Shown here in pieces: positions 44,863-53,896 of a DNA stretch of 64,000 nt (position 1 is the stretch's first letter; the number at the start of each line of letters is the position of its first letter). Under the pieces are notes generated by a model, which saw only the letters and a program-made list of their open reading frames with translations, made no database searches and had not been told where the DNA came from. A program made the translations under genes and the position numbers. Source of the DNA: Synechococcus sp. MIT S9220 (GTDB taxonomy: Bacteria; Cyanobacteriota; Cyanobacteriia; PCC-6307; Cyanobiaceae); the NCBI RefSeq assembly GCF_014304815.1, contig NZ_CP047958.1, positions 558,001-622,000 on the forward strand. The letters are read 5' to 3'.

Positions 44863-45466
44863 TGGTGAATTCAGGGAATGTGGACTACTGGCTTTCTCGA
44901 AAAACCAGGGATTTGGGCGCTGTCCTTGCCTTGGGAAGAAGCTTCAACTACCACTCCCTCAAGCCGCCTCCCCCAAATGGGGGATATCTGAAAGATTGAT
45001 GAGGGATGGATGAGAGATCCTTTTGGTGGCTCTCTCCCCTTGCTCCCGCCCACAATTGATGGAGGGAACTAATGGCTGGGCACAAGAAGTAGACCCATCT
45101 CGATTGACAAAATGAGCCTTTAGGTATTGATAGGTAGGTTGATTGCCTGCCTTTAGATGTTTGTTGGTGTTTGGCCGAGTTGATTGCTTGGGGCGATCAA
45201 GGCTCGACTAGGGCTGCATGAGTCCTGAGTGAGACGAGGGTGAGACTTTATCTCATGGGCGTGAGAATTTCCAGGAGGTTGGCAAGTGATTAGAAGATTT
45301 GATCAATGCAGGATATGCATAAATACTTACTGGCCTGTGGCAGCCTTGGATTTCAATTTTTTCTGACTAAATATAAACTTTAATTTTCCTGGAGCCCGAA
45401 AAATATCGGGCGAATTGGGACTGCCTGCTTGCTTTTCCTCTGGATAAATTATTTGTTTTTAGCTGC
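44863..45466. other. Intergenic stretch, 604 bases, upstream of the giant RTX gene
   Basis: No gene is seen on either strand. It holds the hairpin at 44969-44984, a GAGAG...CTCTC inverted repeat near 45016-45040, and a hairpin GCCCGA / TCGGGC near 45394-45411 just beyond the PilX-like gene. The region is long enough to carry the promoter and a regulated leader for the RTX gene. I see no convincing -10/-35 pair. Confidence 0.35.
44969..44984 (-). promoter_or_regulatory. Perfect hairpin in the leader of the giant RTX gene
   Basis: TCCCCC AAAT GGGGGA forms a six-pair stem with a four-base loop, 107 bases upstream of the start codon. No T tract follows, so a structural RNA or protein site is likelier than a terminator. 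Confidence 0.35.
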
Positions 45467-46885
45467 TTAGTCGGGCGTTCTGCCGTAGCTGCGCCAGCTG
45501 GTTACCCCCTGGGCGACATAGTCGCGTTGGCCGATTCCAAATTCTTTGCCCAGTCGTTGGTAGATCAATTGGGGCATGTCTTCTGGCAGCCTCAGTTCAA
45601 ACTCACCGAGTTGTGCGTTTGCTGATCGCCAAAAGCTGTCTGCCCAGATAGCGCCTTCCACCAAGCGTTTTTCTTTTCCAGTCTGAAATTTAACTTCTCC
45701 CTTGGGAAGCCACACAAACGTTTTGAGCGCTTCTCCGTTGGGTGCTTCCCCGCTGATATCAATTCTTTGACTGGTCTTGGCTTTTGGTGTTCCCAAGATC
45801 ATGAAATCAGCAGCGTGGTTGACATCAGTGGTGTCAATCCATGTTCTTGATCCAATCTTGAGGCTTCCATCGAGATAAAGGCGGACAGGCCCGGAATTCG
45901 AGATTTTGATCGAGCTATTGGGGTTTTTGCACTTGGAGTAGCCATTCAGGCTGGCAGATCCGGTGCCGCTGATATAAACGTGCCATGTGCCACTACTGTC
46001 CTGCCATGCGCCGCCAAGGTCGACGAGATCTTCCGGGATCCGGAAGTTCTTGCACGCTTTTAATTTTTTTTTGACGGCATCTCTGAATTTTTTGGTGCTG
46101 ATGCCTTTAACCTGCTCTGGTGGCTCTTGTGTGTTTGGGAGCTCAATATCGCCAATGGTTGGCTCTGGTGGGTAGTCGCTATCCCATTTTCCTGAGACAC
46201 AGTCAGCTTCTGTGCAAATAATCTCTGCTGCTTCTTGTGGCTCAGAACCTTTCATGACGGCCTTGCCGCCGCGATAATTTTGTATTCTGCTCAGAACAAA
46301 GATTCCAGGCCAAATAGAATCTTGACTGTTGGTATCGCCAGGAAGTGCATTGCATGCTTTGGCGATGATGCTCATGTCTTGATAGATCTTGGCGGAAGCC
46401 AGCAGCTTGTTGTTGCTTGATCTGATCTCACCTTCCATTTCGAAGCTGCCAACTCCGCCATAGAAGTTGTTTCCTTCAAATGAGTACTTGGATAGTTTGT
46501 ATCTCCCTTCTGTGCCGTTGTTATAGGTGTTACTCGTTCCTTGAATGGTTGGATTCTCGATGGCATTAATGCGGCAGCCGCCAGTGGCAGCTCTGCTAAT
46601 TGACCAGCTGCCATCACCGTTGTAAGGCTCAATTAGCCATTCAGGGTGATCTTCGTTGAGGCTTTCAATCAGAATATTGAGCCCTGCTTCAGCTGCTTCT
46701 TTGGCGCGGTCGGCCAGGCTTTGCCTGGTTCCATTGACATAACTGTTGTAAGAACGTATCGCTACTGCAATGGTTGTTGTGGCAGCAATGGCTGAAGCCA
46801 TCAACACAATCACCATGGCTAAGCCTTGCTCATCGCGAAGACTGCATGGATGGCTTATTTGTTTTTTGTGTCTATTGAACAGCAT
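45467..46885 (-). CDS. PilX-like pilus assembly protein
   Basis: This 472-residue protein has the N-terminus DEQGLAMVIVLMASAIAATT followed by a helix with conserved polar residues (RAKEAAEAGLNILIESLNED), the pattern of PilX-type minor pilins, which lack the FTLxE signature. The large C-terminal part is beta-rich with Cys pairs. PilX-like proteins act with PilV, PilW and FimU in the pilus tip complex. It lies 40 bases after the pilin gene on the same strand and upstream of the giant RTX gene. Confidence 0.7.
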   Translation of the reverse strand: MLFNRHKKQISHPCSLRDEQGLAMVIVLMASAIAATTTIAVAIRSYNSYVNGTRQSLADRAKEAAEAGLNILIESLNEDHPEWLIEPYNGDGSWSISRAATGGCRINAIENPTIQGTSNTYNNGTEGRYKLSKYSFEGNNFYGGVGSFEMEGEIRSSNNKLLASAKIYQDMSIIAKACNALPGDTNSQDSIWPGIFVLSRIQNYRGGKAVMKGSEPQEAAEIICTEADCVSGKWDSDYPPEPTIGDIELPNTQEPPEQVKGISTKKFRDAVKKKLKACKNFRIPEDLVDLGGAWQDSSGTWHVYISGTGSASLNGYSKCKNPNSSIKISNSGPVRLYLDGSLKIGSRTWIDTTDVNHAADFMILGTPKAKTSQRIDISGEAPNGEALKTFVWLPKGEVKFQTGKEKRLVEGAIWADSFWRSANAQLGEFELRLPEDMPQLIYQRLGKEFGIGQRDYVAQGVTSWRSYGRTPD

Positions 46886-46925
46886 TTATTGCTGCTCGCT
46901 TCAAGGTTTGTTTGTTGAGTTGTAT

Positions 46926-47444
46926 TTAACAGCTAACATCTTTATCTGCTTCTGCATCTTTCTTCGTTGCGAAAAGCTGTTTGCCGATAGCCACCTTGCC
47001 GGTGTCGAAGTTGACGCATCCTGCAATGGCTTTGCCCGTGTCGACATTGCTTTTGCTGTGGGCAGTTGCAGTAACGGTCCAGATATTGTTAGTTGAGTTA
47101 AAGGACTGAGTGTAATTAAAATTGGTTGCGTCATCTATTGGTGTGCCATATGCGGAATTCATATTTGTATTCGTGCTTTCTGGATCTTCGTTGTCTTCTA
47201 GAAATTTTGCTTGCCCCTGTTTGAGCGTTGCTGAAATATTGGTCTTGGCTTCCGTTGCTTTGGCCTTGTCAGTTTGAGATAAGAAGTTGGGGAGAGCAAC
47301 AGCTGAAAGGATGCCCACGATGGCGACCACTACGAGCAGCTCGACCAAGGTGAAGCCGTTGGGCGTTCTGGCCTGTTTCCTCTTCAGTCGCTGGATCAAG
47401 CGCATGGCCAGCATCGGGCTGGTAGAGCTCGTCATGGGGTGCAT
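46926..47444 (-). CDS. Type IV pilin (PilA-like)
   Basis: This 172-residue frame (true start may be a Met within the first 14 residues) has a textbook prepilin site NG, then FTLVELLVVVAIVGILSAVALPNFL. Most of the mature pilin is helical at first (KAKATEAKTNISATLKQGQ), ending with a C-terminal disulfide-type pair (GCVNFD ... KDVSC). It is the first gene of the pilus set reading leftwards. Confidence 0.92.
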   Translation of the reverse strand: MHPMTSSTSPMLAMRLIQRLKRKQARTPNGFTLVELLVVVAIVGILSAVALPNFLSQTDKAKATEAKTNISATLKQGQAKFLEDNEDPESTNTNMNSAYGTPIDDATNFNYTQSFNSTNNIWTVTATAHSKSNVDTGKAIAGCVNFDTGKVAIGKQLFATKKDAEADKDVSC

Positions 47445-47734
47445 TCAACTAACTTGCCTCTAAGAATAAGACACATGGGACCAGACTTGAGCTAATGCCT
47501 TTGGGGTTGGCTTTGCAGTCTGATGCGATGGCTGCTCTACTGCCCTCAGTGCAGAAGGCTGATCATGGTGTTTCAGGCTTTATGCCTGGCGTCTGCGGTC
47601 TCTTTCAACCCAATTGCATCCAGGGGTGAATGGTGGGCTGTGCACTGCGCCCCGGGCCATTCGATGCCCAAAAAGGAGCTGGCGCTGACCCAAGCCAGGT
47701 TCTTCAGGTCTCCAGGGGGAAGTCGCTTGATCGG

Positions 47735-48895
47735 TCAGGGTTGATCGTTCTTGATGCCGCGCAGGGCGTCAAATGCTTTCTCTACCGAATCGGTCAGCAG
47801 GCTGATCACAGGCTTATCTCGCACAATGAAGTTCACCGACACGCTTTGACCAGCGGCCACGGGGAAGCGTTTGCCGCGTTTTTCGAGGTACTGACGTTTC
47901 AGCACCACTTGCGCTGGGAAGCGGGGTTCGGGGTTTTGTTGATCGGCTTCGAGTGATTGTTTGCCAACACGTTTCAGCTCGCCTGGAATATCACCGTATT
48001 GAGTGAAGGGGTAAGCATCGACGCGCACTTGGGCAGGCATCTTGGGCCTTAAAAAACCCACATCGGCGTTGGTGACAAACACACTGGCTTCCAGCATTCC
48101 TTCGGGAACGATCTTCAGAAGTGTTTCGCCTCTGCTGGCGGCATAGCCCGGACTGGCGACGATCAGATCAAAGACATAGCCCTTCACCGGAGCACGTAGG
48201 GACTCGTACTCCTGGGATTTGTTGGTTTCTACCAGCTGACGCTCGAGATCAGACAGTTCTCGTTGGATCTGCTGCTTGCTTTTGATCGATTCGGCCTGCA
48301 CTTCACGCAGGGTGGCTTCGGTTTGTGCAATCTCTGACTGCAGCTCCTGGAGTCGATTCTTTTGCTGCAGATACTGCACCTCTGCAATCGCACCTTGGTT
48401 AACCATGCCAGCCATGCGATCGACGATGGATTGTTCAACCTTCAGGGTCATCTGCAAGCTTTTGAGCTTGGCCTGCACACTGTCTTCCCGCGCCTCAAAG
48501 GCTTGGATTTCTTCTGTGAGACGCCTGCTTTCCAGTATTTTTTGGAGCTCTAAGGACCGCAACCGCTCGGTATTGACCTCAGGGTCGAACTGAATCAACA
48601 CCTGGCCTGCGGTGACGAGTTCGCCCTCGCTGACCGCGATGCCACTGACAACTCCAGAGACCGGAGCTTTGATGGGACGCTCTGCACCGATGCCCTTGAG
48701 TTCGCCTCGGGCAATCACTACTTCATCAATTCGGGCGACGACGGCGTAAACGATGCCAAAACCGATGCAGCCGACGATGGCCCATTGCAGGGCCCTGGTC
48801 CAAGTGGGAGCAGCGCGATAGCGCACTTCTTGGTGGGCCAAAGGTACCAACGCACCTTTGGCGGCATTGTTCTGCTCGTTGTTGGAGCCGTTCAT
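47735..48895 (-). CDS. HlyD-family adaptor of a type I secretion system
   Basis: This 386-residue membrane fusion protein has one N-terminal transmembrane helix (about 34-55), lipoyl half-motifs (APVSGVVSGIAVSEGELVTAG and APVKGYVFDL) and a long coiled coil between (about 110-225). It links the inner-membrane ABC transporter to an outer-membrane TolC. Its start overlaps the ABC gene by 4 bases. The TolC partner is not in this block; the one at 25565 or a housekeeping copy may serve. Confidence 0.9.
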   Translation of the reverse strand: MNGSNNEQNNAAKGALVPLAHQEVRYRAAPTWTRALQWAIVGCIGFGIVYAVVARIDEVVIARGELKGIGAERPIKAPVSGVVSGIAVSEGELVTAGQVLIQFDPEVNTERLRSLELQKILESRRLTEEIQAFEAREDSVQAKLKSLQMTLKVEQSIVDRMAGMVNQGAIAEVQYLQQKNRLQELQSEIAQTEATLREVQAESIKSKQQIQRELSDLERQLVETNKSQEYESLRAPVKGYVFDLIVASPGYAASRGETLLKIVPEGMLEASVFVTNADVGFLRPKMPAQVRVDAYPFTQYGDIPGELKRVGKQSLEADQQNPEPRFPAQVVLKRQYLEKRGKRFPVAAGQSVSVNFIVRDKPVISLLTDSVEKAFDALRGIKNDQP

Positions 48896-51846
48896 GACTG
48901 CCCCGCCTCCTGTTGCCGGTACAAGGTGGCGTAGCGGCCTCCCAGTTTCATTAATTCACTGTGAGTGCCTTGCTCCACCAAGCTGCCTTCGTGCATCATC
49001 AAGATTCGATCGGCATGGCGCAGGCTGCCGAGGCGGTGGGTGATAAACAGCACCGTGCTGCCGCGGTACACCTCAGCCAGATTGCGTGTCACTTGTTGTT
49101 CGGTGTTGACATCAAGGGCGCTTGTGGCTTCATCGAGCACTAGCAGCCTGGGCCGCTTCAGCACCATTCGCGCGATGGCCATGCGTTGCCGTTGGCCACC
49201 GGAAAGGGCTGAACCACGCTCGCCCACTGAGCTGGAATAACCACCGGGTAAGGCCTGGATGAAATCATGGGCGCAGGCCACTTGTGCGGCACCGGTGATC
49301 TCTTCGAAGCTGGCATCGGGCCTGGTCAGAGCGATGTTGGCTTGCGCCGTGCCATCAAAGAGAAGGCTGTCCTGTGGAACCACTCCCACTTGGCTGCGCA
49401 GGGAATAGAGGTCCACCTTGGCGATGTCGTAGCCATCGATGCGGATGGTGCCTTCCAGCGGATCGAAGAGGCGAGTGAGCATTTTCAGCATCGTGCTTTT
49501 ACCTGAACCGCTGCTGCCCACAATTCCAACGAAACTGCCAGCAGGAATCTCAAAGTTCACATTGAGCAGCTGCAAGGGCCCGCTGCTGCCAAAGCGGAAA
49601 TTCACGCCCTCGTAAGAGATAGCGCCTTGCAGAGGAGGAATTGGCGGCAGGTTTTCCCCTGCAATTTCGATTTCTTCGCGGTGATCGACGATGTCGGAGA
49701 GGCGTTCAAGCGACAGGGCTGTTTCCTGGAAGTTTTGCCAGAGGCTGGCCAGGCGCAGTAGGGGGCTGGTGACGTAGCCCGAGAGGATGCGGAAGGCGAT
49801 CAATTGGCCCAGGGTCATTTCCCCCTCGAGCACCAACATGGCTCCAAACCAAATCACGATCAGACCGGAGACTTGTCCCAGGAATTGGTTGGCTGACCCT
49901 GCCGCAGTGCTGGTGATGGTGTTGCGGAAACCCGCTTCAATTTTTCCGCCATAAAGCTGCTCCCAGCGCCATTCACTAGGAAGTTCCATGCCTTGGCCTT
50001 TGACCGTCTCCATGCCAGAGAGGGTTTCCACCAGATGGCTCTGCACCTTGGCATTGGCTTCGGCTTGCTGGCGCAACTGCCGGCGAATGATGGGTGCCAC
50101 CCCCATGGTGAGACCCACAAACAACGGCAAGACGCCAAGAGCGGCAAAGGTGAGTGGCACCGAATAAAGCAGCATCACAGCGATATAGACCACCGAAAAC
50201 ACCGCATCAAGCAGAACGGTGAGGGCGGTACCTGTGAGGAAGCTTCGGATCTTCTCCAGTTCGCCAATACGGCTGCTGACTTCCCCCACCGGCCGTTTGG
50301 CGAAATAGCTGAGCGGTAAGCGCAGCAAGTGGTGAATGATTGAGGCTCCAAGGGAGATGTCAATCCGGTTGGTGGTGTCGGAAAACAGGTAGGTACGCAA
50401 TGACCCCAGAAGCGCCTGGGCTAAGGCCATGGCGACCAGCAATGTACCGAGCACGTTGAGGCTGGAAAAATTGCCCTGGCTGATCACCGCATCGATGATC
50501 TGTTGAATCAGCAGTGGGTTGAATAAGCCCAGCAGTTGCACAAAAAAGCTGGTGATCACTACCTGCAGCAAGGCATTGCGGTGCTTTTGGATCGCTGGTA
50601 GGAACCAGCCCAGACCAAAACGTGCTTTCGGGGTGCTGGCACTGCGCTCAAGGCACAACACCTGCAGCTGCTCGCCAGTGTTTTGCTCCAGCAGCTCAAC
50701 GGCCTCCATCCAGCGCTGACCAGACACTGGGTCGCCAACTAGCAGCTGCTGTTGGCGGGCTTGCCACAGCACCAAGGGATGACCATTGATCAGGGTGAAT
50801 GCTGGGAAGGGCAAGCGTGTGAGTAAATCAGCGCTGTTGGGTTGTAGGCCTGAGGTGCGTAGACCGAGGAGATCGCAAATGGCGGCTACAGCTTGCAGGG
50901 GCAACGCATCCTGGCCACCGCGTTTCAGTTGGTCATTGAGGATTCGGCTGAGTACATCGCGCCGGAACGGCAGATCGAAGTGGCGGGCCAGCATCCGTAA
51001 GCAGGCCAAGGGTTCGTCGATCGGACCATTGCCGTTGTGTTGTGGGTAGCTGCCGTCGTTATGCAGCCGTCCATACCAATCCTCGAGAGCTTCCTGCTGG
51101 ACTTGCGGGGTTGGTAAGGCTGGCGTGGTCGTGATGCTCTGGTCAGGAGCCTTGATCAACTTGTTGTCTTGAGGATCGAGGTGACGTTGTGGAGGCCAAT
51201 GGCTCGGTAGAGCGAGTAGACGAGCCGGGAGACGTCCGAGCACCTCAAGGCGACAAGGACTCTGGAGCACAGTGCCCACGGTTTCGCCCTCGATGTTGTC
51301 GCTGCTGACTAACCAGGAGCCATCGCTCAAGCCGAGTTCATGGGAACCAGGAGTCAGTAGGCGGACAGGCTGATCACTTAACTCACAAGCTTGTTGAGCC
51401 CACCGCAGTAGTTCTTGAGCTGTGGGGTAGCGGGGATCTTGCCGGCTGGCTGCGGCTGACCACAGCTCCCAAGGACTTAGAGAGCAGAACTGACTCAGCT
51501 GCTCTGGATGGCGATCGAGGAGTTGAAAAAAACGTTCAGCCGGCAGCAGCGAACCTTCCACGTCGGTGGCTGCCGTCAGCTTCAATCCACTGACACCCCT
51601 TAACAACAGCTCACCACCGACTAGCTCGCCGTTGCTGAAGCGCTGCAGGGTGAATGCTTCTTTGCGTTGATCCAGGCCTAACAGGCGCATGTCGCCTCGC
51701 TCGATCAAGAGCACACCAGGCGGCAGGTGGTCGCGTTCATGCAGAGCTTGGCCGGGGTTGAGCCGCAGCGGCTGCAGCATCTCTTGGCTGACGCCGGGGA
51801 ACGTCTGCCACCCGCTGGACTTGGGCTGTGGCTGCTGACTAAGCAT
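48892..51846 (-). CDS. HlyB-like type I secretion ABC transporter with extra N-terminal sensor-like domain
   Basis: This 984-residue protein has four regions. The first 140 or so residues resemble a cyclic-nucleotide-binding fold (LPPGVLLIERGDMRLLGL). About 245-395 is a C39-like domain lacking the catalytic Cys (DEPLACLRMLARHFDLP, where Glu is at the Cys position). Membrane spans follow (about 410-700). The nucleotide-binding domain is fully canonical (GSSGSGKST, LSGGQ, LLVLDEATSALD, ITHRLG). A non-peptidase C39-like domain fits RTX substrates, which are not leader-cleaved, so the giant RTX protein is the obvious cargo. It is in an operon with PpiC-like and HlyD genes. Confidence 0.9.
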   Translation of the reverse strand: MLSQQPQPKSSGWQTFPGVSQEMLQPLRLNPGQALHERDHLPPGVLLIERGDMRLLGLDQRKEAFTLQRFSNGELVGGELLLRGVSGLKLTAATDVEGSLLPAERFFQLLDRHPEQLSQFCSLSPWELWSAAASRQDPRYPTAQELLRWAQQACELSDQPVRLLTPGSHELGLSDGSWLVSSDNIEGETVGTVLQSPCRLEVLGRLPARLLALPSHWPPQRHLDPQDNKLIKAPDQSITTTPALPTPQVQQEALEDWYGRLHNDGSYPQHNGNGPIDEPLACLRMLARHFDLPFRRDVLSRILNDQLKRGGQDALPLQAVAAICDLLGLRTSGLQPNSADLLTRLPFPAFTLINGHPLVLWQARQQQLLVGDPVSGQRWMEAVELLEQNTGEQLQVLCLERSASTPKARFGLGWFLPAIQKHRNALLQVVITSFFVQLLGLFNPLLIQQIIDAVISQGNFSSLNVLGTLLVAMALAQALLGSLRTYLFSDTTNRIDISLGASIIHHLLRLPLSYFAKRPVGEVSSRIGELEKIRSFLTGTALTVLLDAVFSVVYIAVMLLYSVPLTFAALGVLPLFVGLTMGVAPIIRRQLRQQAEANAKVQSHLVETLSGMETVKGQGMELPSEWRWEQLYGGKIEAGFRNTITSTAAGSANQFLGQVSGLIVIWFGAMLVLEGEMTLGQLIAFRILSGYVTSPLLRLASLWQNFQETALSLERLSDIVDHREEIEIAGENLPPIPPLQGAISYEGVNFRFGSSGPLQLLNVNFEIPAGSFVGIVGSSGSGKSTMLKMLTRLFDPLEGTIRIDGYDIAKVDLYSLRSQVGVVPQDSLLFDGTAQANIALTRPDASFEEITGAAQVACAHDFIQALPGGYSSSVGERGSALSGGQRQRMAIARMVLKRPRLLVLDEATSALDVNTEQQVTRNLAEVYRGSTVLFITHRLGSLRHADRILMMHEGSLVEQGTHSELMKLGGRYATLYRQQEAGQS

Positions 51847-51855
51847 ATGGAAAAT

Positions 51856-52572
51856 CTAGGCCTGGCCTTTGGTTTCGGCAGCCGAGAGTTGCTCCTCTAA
51901 GTGCTGATCGCCCAGCTCCAAGAGCAGACGTTGCTTGAGCGAATCGGTGAGCTCAGTGCAATGCAATTCCTCAAGCCGCACCACAATCCACCAGTCTCCG
52001 AGTTGTTTGGGCGGCCATAGTTGCCCTGGGGTGCTCACCTGCAACAACTTGGCGAGCATCGGGTGGGGCTGGCTTAATGGCACAGGGCCGAGCTGGCCTC
52101 CTTGCTGGCGCTCAGGACCCTCTGAATACTCTGAGGCAATCTCTTCAAAGCTGGCTTCACTTTCTTTGATGCGTAGGTGCAATTCATTGGCCAAGTGTTG
52201 GTCTTTGACGCGCAAGAGCGAATAACTCACCTGATCCAGCTGGCTTTTACGTTCGAGGTAATGGTTGTTCAGCTTGTCTTTGAGGTTTTGCTCGCACCAC
52301 AGCAGCCAGCAGCCACGGCGGGCCACAAACTGCTGCCATTGCTCTGAGCTCAAGCCCTGTTGTTGTTGCCATCGCTGCAGCTTTTGCGGGGACTCGATGC
52401 GTTGCTGCTGGCACCACTGATCCAGCATGGCCTTGCGCTGCTCCGCTGACGGTGGCGGAATGCTTTGGAGGTAATCATCGATGGTGGCCTCGCGACGGGC
52501 TTGGCGCAGCATCCCCCAGCTCGCAAGCTGTTGGCTGCTGAAACTGCTTTGAGGAACCTTTGTTTGCTCCAA
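51856..52572 (-). CDS. PpiC/parvulin-like peptidyl-prolyl isomerase of the T1SS operon
   Basis: This 238-residue protein has no signal peptide. The N-terminal part is Gln-rich and helical. The C-terminal part carries a parvulin domain (EEIASEYSEGPERQQGGQLGPVPLSQPHP). Such genes are often found beside cyanobacterial HlyB/HlyD-type genes, presumably as a cytosolic chaperone for the substrate. It is first in the operon, 9 bases before the ABC gene. Confidence 0.8.
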   Translation of the reverse strand: MEQTKVPQSSFSSQQLASWGMLRQARREATIDDYLQSIPPPSAEQRKAMLDQWCQQQRIESPQKLQRWQQQQGLSSEQWQQFVARRGCWLLWCEQNLKDKLNNHYLERKSQLDQVSYSLLRVKDQHLANELHLRIKESEASFEEIASEYSEGPERQQGGQLGPVPLSQPHPMLAKLLQVSTPGQLWPPKQLGDWWIVVRLEELHCTELTDSLKQRLLLELGDQHLEEQLSAAETKGQA

Positions 52573-52746
52573 TGGGTTGAGCTAATGGGTAGTCACCCTC
52601 TATTTAGGGGTAGTTGATCGCTAATGGCATCCCCCAGGTGAGCGACAGCAGCTCAGATTGCTCTGGATGGAACGGCGGACATGGGCATGAAATGAACGAC
52701 GATCAGAAACTTGGTCAGTAGCTCTGTTGCTGGCAGTGAAGAGATG

Positions 52747-53010
52747 GTGGAAAAGCTCAAGGAGCTGATTCCCCGCCAGCAGTTCAAGATTCCACTGCAG
52801 GCTTCGATCGGAAGTCGCATCATTGCCTCCACCAGCATCAGTGCCATGCGCAAAGACGTGCTTGCCAAGTGCTATGGCGGTGATATCTCGCGTAAGAAAA
52901 AGCTGCTGAAGAAACAGGCCAAAGGCAAGAAACGCATGAAGGCGATGGGCAAGGCGGATGTACCGCAGGAAGCCTTCATGGAGGTGCTGAAGCTGAATCA
53001 AGCGAATTAA
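52747..53010 (+). pseudogene. lepA: Duplicated 3' end of lepA (87 codons)
   Basis: This encodes 87 residues starting [20 protein letters not shown], matching the C-terminus of the intact LepA at 36453-36713 with 82 identical residues. Differences are V70A, A79E and the last three residues (NGNE becomes NQAN). Similarity starts abruptly a few bases before the Val codon; upstream sequence is unrelated. It cannot encode a functional GTPase. It marks the right border of the 16-kb block that separates it from lepA. Confidence 0.9.
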
Positions 53011-53338
53011 CAGTTCAGCCGCACAAGTTCATCGCCTGGGGGATGATGGAGGTGCTTGTGCTGAATGATTTGTCTCTGGTCTGTCCGCTGTAGCTGATGT
53101 CCAGTCGTTTGCCATTCGCCTCCAGATTCCTGATCAGCTCGATATTTTGCCGCTAATTAATGTTGCTTTCCCAGAGAGAATCGCTGTAGCGGGGGGTTGG
53201 GGGGATTGGCCGAAGATTTTTTTATTACTTCTGAGATCAAAGGCCAATATTGGTTGATTTAATCCTTTCAGCAGTGCTCTTTTAGATTGAATTGCGAATC
53301 TATTGAAAGGCCTGGCTGTCAGGCCAGGCGATTGTCTG
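53011..53338. other. Intergenic stretch, 328 bases
   Basis: No gene is seen. It lies between the lepA fragment and the pilin-like pair, and holds the terminator at 53310-53329. The middle contains a G-rich run (about 53190-53205) and an AT-rich segment. Confidence 0.35.
53310..53329 (-). terminator. Probable terminator of the pilin-like pair
   Basis: A perfect stem GCCTGGC / GCCAGGC with a six-base loop lies on the minus strand 10 bases past the stop, followed by CTTTCAA, a weak T tract. Confidence 0.5.
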
Positions 53339-53896
53339 TCAGTAACCGGGGTGGTTGCCCCAGCCGTTGATGTTGTTGATGTCATAGAGCCAAGCGTCAG
53401 GATCAGAAGCTAGATAAGCGTTTCTGTTCCATGCAGCATCCGGCTTACAAGCTCCGTTCAGTTGGTGATACCACTGAGCGTTGTAACCGTCGGTGCCCCA
53501 GGTGTCATAGGTAGGACATTGATGGCCAGAGAACTTCTCTGGTCTATCGTGAGCAAATGAACGTTGACTGGTGCCGCCAGAGTTTTGTGATTGTGCTGGA
53601 GGAACGTAAAAACTACGGACTACTTTTGCGCTGTACCTACCACTTCCTTCAGTGCAACTGACTTGATAAACGCCACTGGACTGAGGAGCCGAAACGGCAC
53701 ATGGGCTCCCAGCAGAAATAGTAGGAACTTGCCCTGTTGCTTCTGCTTTAGCTGCAATGGTTACAGCTAGAGCCTCAGCTTGAGTGAAGTGCTGAGACTG
53801 TTTCTGGGCAATATGAGGAGTAATGGCCATCCGAGCTAATTGGGGTCCGGCGACCCCCATCAGCCCCAAAGCCACTACGGTTGAGACAATATTCAT
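53339..53896 (-). CDS. Pilin-like or exported protein, unknown
   Basis: This 185-residue protein starts MNIVSTVVALGLMGVAGPQLA, a hydrophobic helix like that of a mature pilin or GspK-type subunit but without the GFTLxE leader. It may use a very short leader or a different export route. The rest has four Cys and a C-terminus rich in Trp, Tyr, Asn and Gly (AQWYHQLNGACKPDAAWNRN). Its start overlaps the pilin gene by one base (TAATG), so the two are coupled. Confidence 0.55.
   Translation of the reverse strand: MNIVSTVVALGLMGVAGPQLARMAITPHIAQKQSQHFTQAEALAVTIAAKAEATGQVPTISAGSPCAVSAPQSSGVYQVSCTEGSGRYSAKVVRSFYVPPAQSQNSGGTSQRSFAHDRPEKFSGHQCPTYDTWGTDGYNAQWYHQLNGACKPDAAWNRNAYLASDPDAWLYDINNINGWGNHPGY

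Noticed and set aside
47523-47744. Plus-strand frame of 73 codons with CPQC near the start
   Set aside because: No ribosome site, overlaps the HlyD gene end, and the later part looks random.
52621-53001. Minus-strand frame of 126 codons
   Set aside because: Antisense to the duplicated lepA end; a matching antisense frame exists over the intact lepA at 36252-36743.
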